A stretch of 64,000 nucleotides of DNA, taken from NCBI GenBank assembly GCA_001643675.2, contig LSRY02000011.1, forward strand, positions 1,054,001-1,118,000. Direction: 5' to 3'. The position numbers were made by a program, and so were the translations under genes. Under the pieces are notes generated by a model. It worked only from the letters and a program-made list of their open reading frames with translations. It had not been told where the DNA came from and did no database searches. This document shows positions 21,083 to 33,805 of this stretch, one piece after another. This stretch comes from Monocercomonoides exilis. Lineage: Eukaryota > Preaxostyla > Oxymonadida > Polymastigidae. Every line of letters begins with the position of its first letter. Position 1 is the stretch's first letter.

Positions 21083-23140
21083 ATGACAACTGCTCGATTG
21101 TCTCAAGTAAGCACAGGTGACACAGTTGCAGATTTGAAATCTCAATTGAGAGCTCAAGAAGATGAGCTCATTCAAATGAGGAACGAAGCTATTGAACGAG
21201 TGTGCTTAATGAAGAATATTTTCAGAAAATATTTTTTTATCACTTTTGAAAGGCTCATCTTGAAAAAAAGTTGACAGTGCTTCAAGCTGTGAGAGAGAAG
21301 GAGAGAAGCAGATTTATGGTATATATATTTGGGAAGAGTTTTAATTTTAGTTTTATTCATTAAAATAAAGGAAGAAATTTACGAACTTAGAAGCAGACTT
21401 TCACACGAACAGGTGAAGTATGAAATCCTTATAAATTTTATTAATTTGCAATCAAAATACTTATCTACACATTTTCTTGCTTTTATTGAAAGTAAAAAAT
21501 TTTTGATTCAATCAAAAATTTCAGACTCCACAAAACGGCCTTCACAAGCCGAAGGTGATGTTTGCTTTTTAAAGTTTTTCCATCTCTTTCTTTCTTTCAT
21601 TTATTATTTTATTATTTTATTTATTTATAAATATACAACAATTCTTTAAAGCTATCTCAGACAATAAATTCATTGACAAAAGAAAATCAAAAACTCCTTC
21701 GAGAGCTTGAATATCAAGGAGACAATGCAGATCTTCTCATTCGAGAAAATAATCGTTTGAGCAAAGTTGTATCATCACTTCAAGTTGAATGCTCTCTACA
21801 GAAGACTGCAATCGAAGAACTGTCAAGAAAATGCAAGGTTAAAGACAAAGTTATAGAATTGTTAAGGAAAGACGAAAAGGAAAGCAAAGATCGAGCAGAT
21901 TATTCCACATTATCTGTGACCAGGACAGACGGAGCAGGAGGAGCAACAGAATTTGGGGTTTCATCTTTTTCAGGTGGAACAAGTCGTTCTCCGTCTCGAA
22001 CTCCAATGTCAAGACACATTGACTTAAGTCCGATGCAAACACCCCAATTTATTCCAGATACGGACAATGTCATAGAAGTATGCAACATTTATGATTTTAC
22101 ATCATGAGTGCGCATTTTCGAATATACATCAAAAACAATTATTCCGATTTTTATATTTAATAATTAATAATTTATTCTTTTTGATGAAATGTGCTCTTTG
22201 TTCTTTGCTTATCATGCTCAATTTTTGAAATTATGTATTTGACTGAATAGCGTGGAGGAGTGCTTACAATGTCTCAATTGGTCTCATCTCCAAATGTTTT
22301 AAAGACTCCTGCTATCAAAGAGGAGTCAGATGAAGCTAAAGGTAATTTTTTTTTCTTCATTTGTTTCGTTTTCTTTTTCTGCAGAAACAGAAGCTCAATT
22401 TCTTTTAATACACACTTTTAATAATATTGAATTGATATTTGCATATTTTCATTGTTAAATTTTTTATGTCCGTAATTATCTTTTGCTTCTTTGAATAATA
22501 TGAATCTGTTATTATTATTAATGCTTTCGTATATCCATTTCATTATATTCTACAAGCAGCTTCATCTTCTTCTCAACCGTCTTCTGATGCAACTGACGAA
22601 TCCCATCTGACTGATTACTTAGACGACTCCTCTTCTTCTAATTATGTGCAAAAGGAGAAAATGAAAGAGAAAAAGCGTTTATTGCTGAAGGAGATTGAAG
22701 AAGTGTGGGAGAAGATGCTGGAAATAGATCTGAATGACATCAGAGAAGCACTCCACAAAATAGGGCAGACTATCAAAGTGAGCGAATTGAAAGCAGAAGG
22801 AGAGTCACCCGAGACTCTCTTTACGTCAGCAGTCGATCGAATTAATGAAAAAGCGAAGGATTTTGATCAGCTTTCGTCTCAAGTATATCGTGTTATAGAA
22901 CTACTAAATGAGGAAGTGGAACTTGAAGGGAAAAAAGAGGAAGAGAGGAGGAAAATGACGAATGAAATTGTTGACTTGGATAGAAAAGATAAAAGCAGAA
23001 AACTCGATTCACTTGAAACTCCTGTGAAATCTCAAACAAACTTGTCCACTTCAAAAAGTCAAACCTCTTCATCTTCTTCTAACCAAAAATTAAGTAGTGG
23101 CAAAGCTCAGCCTTCATTTGCCGCATACTCACCTTCTTGA
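21083..23140 (+). CDS. Coiled-coil protein, seven exons
   Basis: Proposed exons are 21083-21199, 21253-21318, 21371-21412, 21525-21554, 21652-22077, 22251-22341 and 22557-23140. All introns are GT-AG and phases join without a stop. The first five exons encode heptad-rich helices (DLKSQLRAQEDELIQMRNEA, then INSLTKENQKLLRELEYQ and LQKTAIEELSRKCKVKDKVI) suggesting a parallel coiled coil. A Ser/Thr/Pro-rich linker with SRSPSRTP follows. The last exon adds another acidic helical stretch (LLLKEIEEVWEKMLEIDLND) and a Ser-rich tail. It has no membrane segment or enzyme motif. A cytoskeletal or basal-body role would fit, but I recognise no family. The ATG used is the first in frame after a TAA-rich stretch; an extra 5' noncoding exon cannot be excluded. 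Confidence 0.7.
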
Positions 23141-23267
23141 TTTGAAGGCAATACAATATTTTTCACTTCAAAAAGTATTTACAAATATTTTTTTTGTTTA
23201 TTTTGATCCAATACCCCAATTTTTCTTTTCAAAATACCTTTGAATATTTGCGCTATTTTCGCGCAAA

Positions 23268-25055
23268 ATGTCGTTAAGATCTAAAAAAGGAGAATACAGC
23301 GCTTATGATTCTTGCAGTTTTTGCTCTCGTGATAAATATTCAAAATTTTTAACCATTGCAAGAGCAAAATATGCAAGAGAGCAAGGTTTTGATGTAAATG
23401 CGCTGTATAATTTAAATCACGAAGAACTGAAACGTGAAAAACAGAATCGAGCTTTGAATTTTATTAGCGATGAATTATCCACAAGTCAAAATTTGCAAAC
23501 ACCTTCAGATGAGGAGCCAGTCAGCAAAGAAGAATTATCCCAAGAGCCTTCTGAAGATTCGCAGGAGCAACAACCGTCTAAAAAACAAGAGTTTAATAAA
23601 GGTGCAGAACTTCCATTAATACATCAAGATAGACCTTCAATTGTTGCGGATAATGAAAGTTCACTTCAAAAGAAAATGCCTAAGACAGTTCACAATGAAT
23701 CAGAAAAACATTCGTTCACCAGCAAACTAGAATTATCCAATGTTAAAATGGATTCATCTGAAAATACTTATAATCAGTCTTCTTTCGATTCCGAGAAAAG
23801 ACAGAAGGAATTGGAAGTTAAAACAGACGCTCAATGCTCTATGCAATCTTCAACGAAACATTCTGTTGATCCACTTTTTCCCAAAACAATGAACGAGAAG
23901 GCTTTAATTGCACATGATGATGGAATTGACGTGTATGCCTTTGTTCTTTCTCCGCTTAGTCTGACAAAAGATAAGATGCAGACATTTATTCATTCATCAC
24001 ATTCGCTACAGAAAGAAAAAACACCAAAAAAATCTCCTAAAAAATTGAAGGTCAAAGCTAAAGATCCAACCAAAAACAAGCAAAGAAAATCAAAGAAGGT
24101 TTCACAACATCAAGAAGAATCCATTCAATCAGATGAAATTGCAGCAACACATTCTGATTCATTTCCATCATCTCAAAAGCGTACAGACACACCTCCATCT
24201 TCGACAACCTCACCAGCTCATGATTTACGAAGCATCAAAATTCCAACTCAAAAGCCAGAGGCAGCGAATCATATGAAACACGAGCCGATACCACAGACGC
24301 CATATTCGACAGCTGAGCCGTTTTCTCCTTATGCTCTTCTCACACCACACGAACAGGACGAATTCCCAACAGATGCCTCTTTTGAGGCAAAAAGCGAAGG
24401 TGCGTTTCCGGATGCTGCTACAGACGAACTAAACGAATTAGACGAATTAGACGAATCAGATGAAAGTGATTCTTCGTGCAGTTCTTTGTCACTTCACATT
24501 GAAATTAGGGAAATACATTCACATCATCAAGAGAATGACAACTCCTCCTCATCCTCATCCTCCTCTTCATCTTCATCTTCATCATCAAAACATAAAGCTG
24601 TATCAGAACCAATATCACTGTCGTCATCATATTCTTCTTCTGGTAAATCAGAAGCTCCATCAACAACAAAGGCAACATCAACAAAACCAATTTCTTCTTC
24701 TTTGTCTTCAACTGCTCCTTTACCAAAATCAGTTCATTCATCTTCATCATCTTCCTTTTCTCCATCATCCACTTCATTGCAAAACCAACCATCTTCCACC
24801 AACACACCCAGTTCTTCAAGAAAAGCATCTCCACATTCAAATGCTGACATCACTTCTTCTCTTTCCTCTCGTCCTGCTTCTGCCAAAAACGCCTCTTTTT
24901 CCGGCAGCCAAAAAATTAACAGGCCAAATTCACATCGCAAACACACTTCTGTTGCTTATATTCCATCTCACAGTTTGAATTCGATCTCGCCGGCTTGTTC
25001 GAATCTGAATCTGAATCTGATGAAAGAGTACGATAAAAAGCCGGCGTGGAGATAA
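23268..25055 (+). CDS. Serine-rich, largely disordered protein
   Basis: A single uninterrupted frame of 595 codons starts at the ATG in GCGCAAAATG and begins 127 bp after the preceding gene, same strand. The first ~60 residues look ordered (SCSFCSRDKYSKFLTIARAK, with a C-x2-C pair). Everything after is polar, rich in Ser, Lys, Glu, Pro and Gln, with a Lys-rich segment (PKKSPKKLKVKAKDPTKNK) near residue 255, an acidic run (ELDELDESDESD) near 390 and a pure poly-Ser tract near 425-440. No domain is recognisable; the composition fits a phosphorylated scaffold or cytoskeletal linker. The TAA stop is followed by AT-rich DNA. Confidence 0.65.
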   Translation: MSLRSKKGEYSAYDSCSFCSRDKYSKFLTIARAKYAREQGFDVNALYNLNHEELKREKQNRALNFISDELSTSQNLQTPSDEEPVSKEELSQEPSEDSQEQQPSKKQEFNKGAELPLIHQDRPSIVADNESSLQKKMPKTVHNESEKHSFTSKLELSNVKMDSSENTYNQSSFDSEKRQKELEVKTDAQCSMQSSTKHSVDPLFPKTMNEKALIAHDDGIDVYAFVLSPLSLTKDKMQTFIHSSHSLQKEKTPKKSPKKLKVKAKDPTKNKQRKSKKVSQHQEESIQSDEIAATHSDSFPSSQKRTDTPPSSTTSPAHDLRSIKIPTQKPEAANHMKHEPIPQTPYSTAEPFSPYALLTPHEQDEFPTDASFEAKSEGAFPDAATDELNELDELDESDESDSSCSSLSLHIEIREIHSHHQENDNSSSSSSSSSSSSSSSKHKAVSEPISLSSSYSSSGKSEAPSTTKATSTKPISSSLSSTAPLPKSVHSSSSSSFSPSSTSLQNQPSSTNTPSSSRKASPHSNADITSSLSSRPASAKNASFSGSQKINRPNSHRKHTSVAYIPSHSLNSISPACSNLNLNLMKEYDKKPAWR

Positions 25056-25911
25056 AGTCTATTGAAATTCAATATTATTTTTATTGTTTTATTTTTTAAA
25101 TGTGATGTTGTGCTTATTTTAAGCTGTAATTTAAGCATTTTATTTTTCTTTTGATTTTTTCTGTGAGCGTTTGAGTTTGAGTCTGTGTGTTTTCGAATAG
25201 TTCTGATTTTATTTGAGTTAAAAATTCATGCTTTAAATAAAGACTGCAATTGAATGCAATTAAGCAAACTTGTGATATATTCTTAAAAAGAAATTAGCCA
25301 ATTTCAATTTCAAACAGATTTTGGTTCAGATTATTTTAGATTTTTTTAAAAACATAATTCAAAAAATATGAACTTCAATTTGTTTTGAAATCCATTAGCA
25401 TTCTCATTTGAAGTGTTTATAGAATTCATTCTGTGGAAATTTTTATCAAAATTATTTAAAAAGACATTTAGAAAAAATGGCCAATGATGTTTCAAAACAA
25501 TCGAGAACTTTTGAAAGGTGCTGTTGTGAAAGAAATGAATTCATCATGCAATTTTGTTAACACAATACAATAATACAACATGGTGAAAAAAAACAAAAAT
25601 AAATTCATCAAAAAGAAAAAGATTGGACAAGGAAAGCAAAGCAAACAATTCAAAATTTCAAATAGACACAACAATAACAAACATAATTATCTTAACATTA
25701 TTTTCCTTTCAAACAACAATAAAAACAGAATAATAAAAATGAACTGCAAAATGAAGAGCAACTGAAAAATTGTTTCAAAACGAAAAACACATTTCAATTT
25801 CTGAATTTCATCAGTAACACAAAAATATATTCTCAACTAATTTTTCCTTTCCATTTATTAAAACAAACAAATAAATAATCCAAAAATAAAGCATTAATAT
25901 TAAAAAAATTC
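25056..25911. other. AT-rich spacer between convergent genes
   Basis: It lies between the stop at 25055 (plus) and the stop at 25912 (minus). Only short frames occur, and no RNA gene or repeat is apparent. It should contain both 3' ends. Confidence 0.5.
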
Positions 25912-28900
25912 TCATTTCGTATAAAACTGCTGCGTTAGCTGCGAATCTGAAGAAGGGTTGCCCAATCTGTACGTGCTTGATGACATAAACAGCGGAGACG
26001 GCTTTTGTGTTGGAGCACCAACAAGAGGCTGAAGGACTGGCATGGATGCCGATGATGGAATAGACGCCGAGGGAAACGCAGAAGGTGAAGAAGTAGAAGG
26101 AGAAGAAGAAGGCAAAACTGGTGGCAAAACCGGAGGCAAAGCAGAAGACGAAGCCGAAGCCGAACCTTCAAATCCAGCTCCGTCTATTGGTTTCAATGAA
26201 TTTGTGCGCTGCTGCTGTTGCCCAGGCGATTGTGGCGGAGTGTCTCTGCGTCTGTGTGAAAGCTCAGGTCGGGCAGAAAGCGGATGCAGACGAGCAGGCG
26301 GGCCATATTGCTGAGACCGGGGCGACTGCAGCGGTGCGAAAGAGGCTGGGTGATATGGCTGGTATGACGTGTGAGGCAAGGCAGAGTAGAAAGGTGGAGG
26401 GTAGAAAGGAGAGGGAAGCATATGAGGAGGAGGAGGATAAACAGGAGGGTACATTGGAGGAGCATAAGGAGCATAGGGAGAATAGGAAGGCGGGTATCCG
26501 TAAGCAGGATTGGTGAGTTGATTGGGCAGATGATGATAGAGCTGAAGTGGAGCTGGGCCAGTAGTGGCATTTGCTGGAGTGCGCATCCGTGGCTGTGAAG
26601 GAGAGAGTGAATGAGAATGAGAATGGGAATGTGAAAGAGAAAGAGAAGGTGAAGGTGAAATGGAAGAATGCGCTTGCTTCTCTGCTTCCTTTCTCTGCAG
26701 TCTGTCCAGTTTCCTCTGAATCACACCTATTTCCTTGTCATAGTGCAATATGCGCTCCACCGCCTCCCTCTCCAGCCGCAGCGACTCGCCCAGGAGGACC
26801 TCGTCTTTCTCTCTCTCTTCCCTCGCCCTTCTCCTGTGCCGGCTGCTCACACCGCGCGAATGCCGGGTGTGCTCTTCCTCTCTTCGCTCTCTTCCTTCCA
26901 TTCGCTCTCTTATCTTCGCCGTCTCTCGCTCAATCAGCTGCAGAATCTTCGCCCCTTGCTCCCGGTTCGACTGCAGCATCAGCTGCCGCTTCAGAAGCTC
27001 TTCTGCTGTTTCCCCAATATATTCATCTTCTTCATCATTTCTCTCTTCTTTTCCATCCTTTCTAAAATCTTGTGTCATTCTTTCTTTCTTCTCTGGATCC
27101 TTGTTTGCTGAATCTTCTCCTGAATTTTGTGCATGTGGAGCAGAATGCAACCGTTTCACCACATCTGGTGGTGAACAGCTTCTATCATCATTATCACTAT
27201 CTTTATCATTATCATCTTCTTCTCCTTTGCCTTTTTCCTTTCCATTCATTTTACGCTTCTCATCTTCTCCTTCATCTTCTTCGCTGTCTGATGCAAAGAA
27301 CTGGCTGAGTGCGTCATTCCCCAGTTTTCCAACCTGTTCTTCCTTTCTCCTCTTCCGCTGCTCCTTCTTCTCCTTCTTCCTCTTCGCCCGCTCGCTCTTC
27401 AGCTCTTCCTCGCTCATCTTCTGCCGCATCTTCTCCTTCATCTGCTTGTCCAGCTTGTCTTCTGCCCTTTCTCTCATCCGCTGCATCGCCACAATCGATT
27501 TGATGTACGCCTTCTGCAGTGCCCCGTGCTGTGTCGTCGGCGGCTGCTCAAACAAAGTCGGTGGAAGCATCTTCAGAATCTCCTCTTCATCTCTCTTCTT
27601 CTCTTCCTCTTTCCTCCTTTTTTTCTCTTCTGCTTTCCTCCTCTTCTCTTCTTCTGCTTCAGCTTCCATTTTTTTCTTCCTTTCCTCTTCTGCAGCCATC
27701 TCCATCATCTGCTGCTTCTCTCTTTCTGCTGCGATGTCTTCCATTCTTCTTCCAAGTACAGCTGCATTCAACCCATTCAATGGCATCATCTGTCCCATCT
27801 GTCCCATCTGTCCCATCTGTCCCATCTGTCCCATATGCCCCATTTGTGCCATCTGCATCTGCATTTGCATCTGCTGCTGCTGTAGCATCGCCTGCTGTAT
27901 CATGTTCAGCTTCTCTGCTCCTCCAGGCTGTGCATTCTGCTCCTCCTCTGCTTTCTCCTCTTCCAGCGACGGCAGCCCCACTGCTGCCCTTTCCTTGTTC
28001 TCCTTCTCGTTGATCTCCTCCACCTTCGCCGCCAGCAACGCCATATGCTTTCTCTCTTCTTCTTCCATCTCACTTGCCCCTCCTCTTGCTCCTCCTCCAA
28101 ATCCAACGCCCATCCCCGCAGCACCAGCCATACCAACAGGCAACGCGCCACCACCACCAGCAGCAGAAGCAGCCTGCACCTCTGACAAGTTCTGCCCACG
28201 TGGAGAATTCAGTCCCCCAAACGCCATCGCCGCATTCAGTGCGAGTGACGCTTTCCTCGCCAGCAGATGCTGCTGTTGCTGTTGTTGTTCAAGCCTCGCC
28301 CGCTCAGATGGCAGAAGAATTGTGTCTGTGCGCTGAGCATTCGCCAGCATTCCTTCTGCACTGCCAAATGGCGCTTGCGCTGAAGGAATAACAGCTGCTG
28401 CAGTTGAAGCCTCTGCAGCTCCTGTGTTCCTGTAGACGGAATTTGTATCAAATCCCTCTGCACTCTCTTCGTTTCCAAACTCGTCTGTGGAGATCACACC
28501 GGGTGTTGGCTGCAATCCTGCTGCCGGGCTGATCGGAGATGGGTCTATGTGCACCAGCTTCGCATCGATGCGGACAGACGAATACTCCTTCTCATCTAGC
28601 GGCTCCAAAACAACATCGCTCAGGGAGAACAGGAAGGAATCTGTTGGCGATGCTGATACACTGGGTGCTTTGGGCTTGATCATGTACTCGTCCATCAGGG
28701 GAAGCAGGCCGACGGCGCTGCGCACCAGAAACGTGGGCACTTTCCCGCTCAGCTGCGAAAGAGAGCCGCCCACACCGCTGCCGGAGTCCCGCACAATCAG
28801 CGCGTCTGCTGCTTGCGCTTGGGAAGAAGGAGAATCAGAGGAAATTTGCGGGTTGTTGGGGTCTTTGCCTTGATTCCCAGGGAAAGAAGAAGGAGAAGAA

Positions 28901-31844
28901 GGAGGAGGCTGTGATGGAGCAAGCTGCGATCTATTGTTGACGAGTGGCGAGTAGAACTCCACAGCAATGCACGAGTGTGGCTGGTGCACAACATCTGGTG
29001 TCACAAACGACGCGAAATCGGCTGCCCATCCAGCACACGAAAAGAAGGAGACGCCCAAAAGAGGAGAAGCTGGCGGGAGTGGTGTGGCATAAAGCACTTG
29101 CAGCTGCTGGATGGGAGGCAGAGCGCTGGGCACATCGAAGTTCAGGGTGCTCAATGGAGGCAGATCCGACGTCGGCAGCCGAAGTGGGACGCAGATGAAA
29201 GGGAGCGAGGCGTGCGAGAAGCCGTCAGCGGGGTATTCTGGCAGTGGTATACCAGACACCATGCGTTGCTCAGAGCCAAGTGGACTTTGAGGACTTTGCT
29301 GACTTTGATTGCCTTGCGGACTGAGAGGCCCGCTCTGTCCTGAAGCAGCTGAAGAAGAAGAAGAAGATGATGATGATGATGTGTCCGGGAGCTCTGAAGT
29401 GATGCTCTGCCAGTATGCAATCTTGTTTGGCACAGCACGCGCAACGATCACCGGTGGGTAAGGCGCTTTCTCCTTCAGCACAGGGTTGGAGAAGACACCG
29501 ACATTTAATGACATGGTGGGCATTGGGAAGCGGCGGCGGATGCGTTTCTGGTGTGAGACGCGTAGCCCCATCGACAGGGCGATGCCGCTCTGCTCGTCCA
29601 CAAAGCGCACAAGAAACGTCTCGTTCGCGGCAGTCGCGGCCTGTGCCAGGGAAAGCATGAAGCGCGACACGACAAGCTCGCCGGGTGTGGACAAGGAAGA
29701 GGTAGGAGGGAGAGAAGGAGGATGCTGTGGTTGCTGAGAGTTCTGCTCTGGAGCAGCTGAGGAAGGAGAAGGTGGGATGGTCGAAGTGACTGGTCGTGGG
29801 TTCAGAGGAAGAGCTATTAAAGACACTATCAGAGGAGCTCTCATGTCGGAGATGAGAAGAAGCTCTTCGAAGAAATAGCTGGTGAAATCAAGGATGTTAT
29901 CATGATTTGTGTTCCAATGAATATACATTCACATATATTCAATTCAAAATGATAAAATATGTACATTCAAATATTATCAAAAAAAAATCATCAAATTAAA
30001 ATTGTTTTAATAAAGTTTCAAAATAAAATTATTTAAAAAAAAAAAAAGATAAAGATAAAAGGCAAGCAAACCCTCTTTCCGTCTTCTCCTTCAGCACGTA
30101 CTTCCCTCCATCCTCGACCCACTCTGAGTCAAACACCGCCCTGCCGCTCTGAATCGTCTCGTTCTTCCCGTCCAGCGTCTGCACACGCACAATCAGCCTC
30201 CGCGGGAGCGTCGGCGGATACCTCATTTCAGCCACGTTGATGTGCTGCACCCGCCCCTCACCTTGCTCTCCTTTTGCTTCATTCATCACATCTCCCGCTG
30301 CATTTTGACTGCCTGGCAGCATTTGGCTGCGGACGCTTGTATTTGCAGTGCCCCTGCAGCCGACGCTGGTCGCACTGGCTGTGCTCCTTGCGCTTTCTGC
30401 TCTTTCTCCTCCGCCGCCACTTCCTCCGTCTCCTTTCCGCTTCGATACGTTGCACCGCTGCTTCATCTCGATCTGCTGCATCATCAGGCTGATCTTGTCG
30501 ACAAGCGGGTGCTTCGCCCGCGCATTCGCCTCGACCCAAAACAGAAGCACCTGCACAGCCATCGGCCTCGTTGGTAGCGGTGGCGGCGCTTGTATGGCAA
30601 GCTGAGAATTATCACTTGCAGCTGAAGAAGTGCCAGGGATGCCTTGGTTCTGAGCTGCAGGCTGTTGAGTCTGTGAATCACTTTGTTCAACAGCTTGCTG
30701 CTGCTGTAAAGGCGAAAGCGGTGAAGTTGAAGAATACCCCTGCTGTGTGGCTGGATCCTGTGCATTTGGCTGCTTTTGCTGCATTTTCTGCATTCCCATG
30801 ATAGCCCCCGCAACGCCTTTCATGTGCAGCCCCATTCCTTGCTTCAGCAGCCGGGCTCTGATCTCTCCCAGCTGAATGGGCAGGTAGAGCGCATTTGGCT
30901 TGATGCGGATGAGTCTGACCTCCACGTTCACAACTGCAGAGACCTTGTCGTTTTTCACCCAGCTTTCGAGCCGCCTGGGACTGGAGTGTGAGTCTTGCCT
31001 TCTCAAGCTATCGCTTTCTGAGCTCGAACTGGGGTTGCTTGTTTCGAGACATTCGTCAAAAACGATGTGAAGCGCATCATCAACAGGATTCGTTGGACGA
31101 GAAGCCTTCCATCCCTCGACTCCGCTGCTTTTTGTAATTTCATCTTTTTTGCTGTTATTTTTACTCGTTTCGCTATTGAAATTGTATTTTCCATAAATCC
31201 ACATTCCCATTGTATTTGGAAGCAATTTAGACATAAGTCTTTCATCGTTACTCATCGGCATCAATAAATATAAAGGAAATCCAGTTTGAAGGCTTGAAAG
31301 CTGCTCATTAAATTCCACTGTTCCAGAACCAAGTAATATTGACTGTGCACCCTGTTGCAAATCAGTTGATCTATGAATTGCATAAGCAGATATGGTCATA
31401 GTCTGCTTTTGAATTGTGAATTCTGAAGGTACAACTAAAAAAACACTTTCTTTAAATATATCTCTAAGAAAAGAGCGGACCCCAATCAAAAATATGTTTA
31501 GAGTATCTTGGAAGATCAGTGCTTTGGCATATATCTGTCAACAACTCTTTTCCACACAACTCTTCATTTCCAAATCTAATTCCAATGAACGAATCTTCTT
31601 TATCCTTCCATTTAAAAACAAAAAATAGAGAAAATAAATGTTTTCAAAAAAAGTTAAAACAAAAACATGGCAATATCGGTTTTTCATTAAATAGCTTTCA
31701 AACCCTCAGATTTACACAAAATATTCTTATTCGAAGAATTGCCATTTCTTGACGTCCATACAATGAAAGAAAAGCAGAAGCATCTGTTGATTCGTTTAAA
31801 ATAAAAGAGGAAATTGCTGGTGAATCTGTAGCAACTTCATTCAT
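25912..31844 (-). CDS. Large C2-domain protein with low-complexity and coiled-coil regions
   Basis: I propose three exons: 31844-31704, 31604-30072 and 29878-25912, joined by GT-AG introns (donors GTTTGA and GTTTGC). The product is ~1,880 residues. The N-terminus (MAILRIRIFCVNLR, then FIGIRFGNEELCGKELL, DLPRYSKHIFDWG, SVFLVVPSEF, ILLGSGTVEF) has the strand order of a C2 domain. Exon 2 also holds a second ordered block (VSAVVNVEVRLIRIKPNALY...). Exon 3 has an ordered region (GWAADFASFVTPDVV, CIAVEFYSPLVNNRSQL), then Met/Gln repeats, a long Glu/Lys/Arg coiled coil and a Pro/Tyr/Ser tail. A one-base frame change near 31465-31475 is unexplained (see findings). A ciliary or membrane-trafficking scaffold is conceivable; no family is identified. 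Confidence 0.65.
27787..27845 (-). repeat. 9-bp minisatellite coding Met-Gly-Gln repeats
   Basis: The unit CATCTGTCC recurs about five times almost without change on the plus strand, encoding repeated GQM on the minus strand within the C2-domain gene. Near-perfect copies imply recent expansion or contraction. The reading frame is kept because the unit is a multiple of three. Confidence 0.8.
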
Positions 31845-33805
31845 CCAGAAAAATTATGACAAAAAATAGAATTTTTATTATAATGGCCATCAAATTATTT
31901 TCGACTCTGTTCAGAGAAAAAAGATATCTTGTTTTAACCATATAATATATATTTTTTGAACTGATGATGAAACAAATGAAATGTTAAATTTTATTTTCTT
32001 TTTATTGAAAAATTCAATTTTCAAACCACATTCTTAAAATATAATGCTGCTATGAATATAATGGAATCAAATTCCTTTGCAATATAATATTTATTGATTT
32101 AACACTCAAAGATTTTATATTTATTTCACTTTGATTGTTGATATTCAGAAAACCCATAAAACATTTACGAAAAGTTTTCGTTTTCTTTTTCTTCATAATT
32201 GGAACATAGAATTTCAATATAAAGATGGAACGTGTGAGCATTTGCACGTTAACAGCGATTTTGAACTTTTTCATTTTATGTATTTCTTCTGTCCAAATAT
32301 GTGCATATTTAAAATTAATTATTAAAATATGTATTTTTCATGGCTGAAATGAATTTTTAAAAAACAAGAGAAGGACAACTTAAAAATAATTTCTGAGTTG
32401 GATACATTATTGCACAAAAGCATTGAATGTTGCTGTACTTTCTTTTTTTTTTGAAGATATGTTTTCTTATCTTGAAGATTGCACAGAAAGTGAACAGAAA
32501 CAGAAAAAAGGAGAACTGATTGTATTTGAAAAAGAGATGGATGAGAATGAATTGTTATTTCACTTCTCAATCGATCTGTTTAATTTCATAGAAGGAATGA
32601 TTGAAGAAAATTAACTTTTAATGCAAAATACAACTTAGTAACTTTAACTTGTGTGATATTGCATTTTGAAGAAAAGATTTTTCACTTAAAGCTTTGAATA
32701 TTCCACATTGAACGGAAGATTAATAAAGAAGAGAATTGAAAAAGATGATAAAAGAAGAGAAGAATGAAAAGTTTCTTCCTGATTCGTTTAAATGCTTTAT
32801 TCAACTGAAAGCTGGCATTTATTTGGAAATGTTTTCTGTGTGTGTGCCTTGTCTTCTGAAAGTTGCATAAAGGAAAGAGAAAAACGAAGAAGTTCAAAAA
32901 GAAGTGAAAATGGCATTTGCTAACATTGAACAGTCATTAGTAATTGGTAGCACGCTTTTCTTTTTCGATTTTGATAATATTGATGTTTTCATATTTGATT
33001 AGAAATTGGATGAAGAGCAGCATTTGAATGAAATCAAAGAAATTGTCCAATATCATCAGGAACATCACAACCTGTCTTGTCTTGCTTGTCAGCCAGCCAA
33101 AAGGAGCCGAAGAGTTTGTTTTTGTTGCATCTGATTAATTGAGAATTTGCCAGTCAGGTGGAGCAACTGATGGAAGCAGAAGCTGAGAGGAGAAATCGGA
33201 AACACACAACGATCTGAGCATGAACTTCGATGAGGAACCGAAAAGAGATGGCAGGAGAAAAAACGGAAGAGAAGAAGAGAAGAAGGGGGATGTTTTCAAT
33301 AAATCTGGGTTTATTACCAAGCAAATAGTTGCAATTCATTCAATTTCATCATTTTTTGATGATCACCAGTCAAAGGAAAAAAATAATTATTATCAATCAT
33401 TCATTCTGAAAACACACAATATCACTTGATTTTGCTTCAACGCATTTGAATTGTGCATCGATAATTGCTTGTCCGATCATTCATTTGCTCGATTGTTGTG
33501 TCAAATGATCATCTGAAGCGGCAACCACAAAAAAATCTCTCAGATGTGTATTTCTTTCATTTTGAAAAAGAAAAAGCATTGAATTGAGTTGATTAAGGAA
33601 AGAAAACAAGAAAGGAATTATAATGGGAAAATAACACAACAAACAAAAACAACAAAGCGGAAGATCTGCACTTGCACAGCACCTCCGTGAGGCAACCCAA
33701 GTGCACAAACACACAAACACCCAAATTCACAGTCACATCCATCAATTCTAGCATTTGACAAGTTCCAACTGAAACTGTCCTTCTCCATCGTTTCTTGGAA
33801 GCACC
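31845..33805. other. AT-rich intergenic region
   Basis: It lies between the start of the C2-domain gene and the stop of the beta-helix gene, both minus strand. Only frames below ~83 codons occur, with no recognisable domain, RNA gene or repeat. The promoter of the C2-domain gene should lie just right of 31844. Confidence 0.5.

Noticed and set aside
26750-28336. 528-codon plus-strand Ser/Phe/Cys-rich frame
   Set aside because: It is the antisense of a Glu/Lys/Arg and Met/Gln-rich exon of the C2-domain gene, which has splice continuity and ordered domains.
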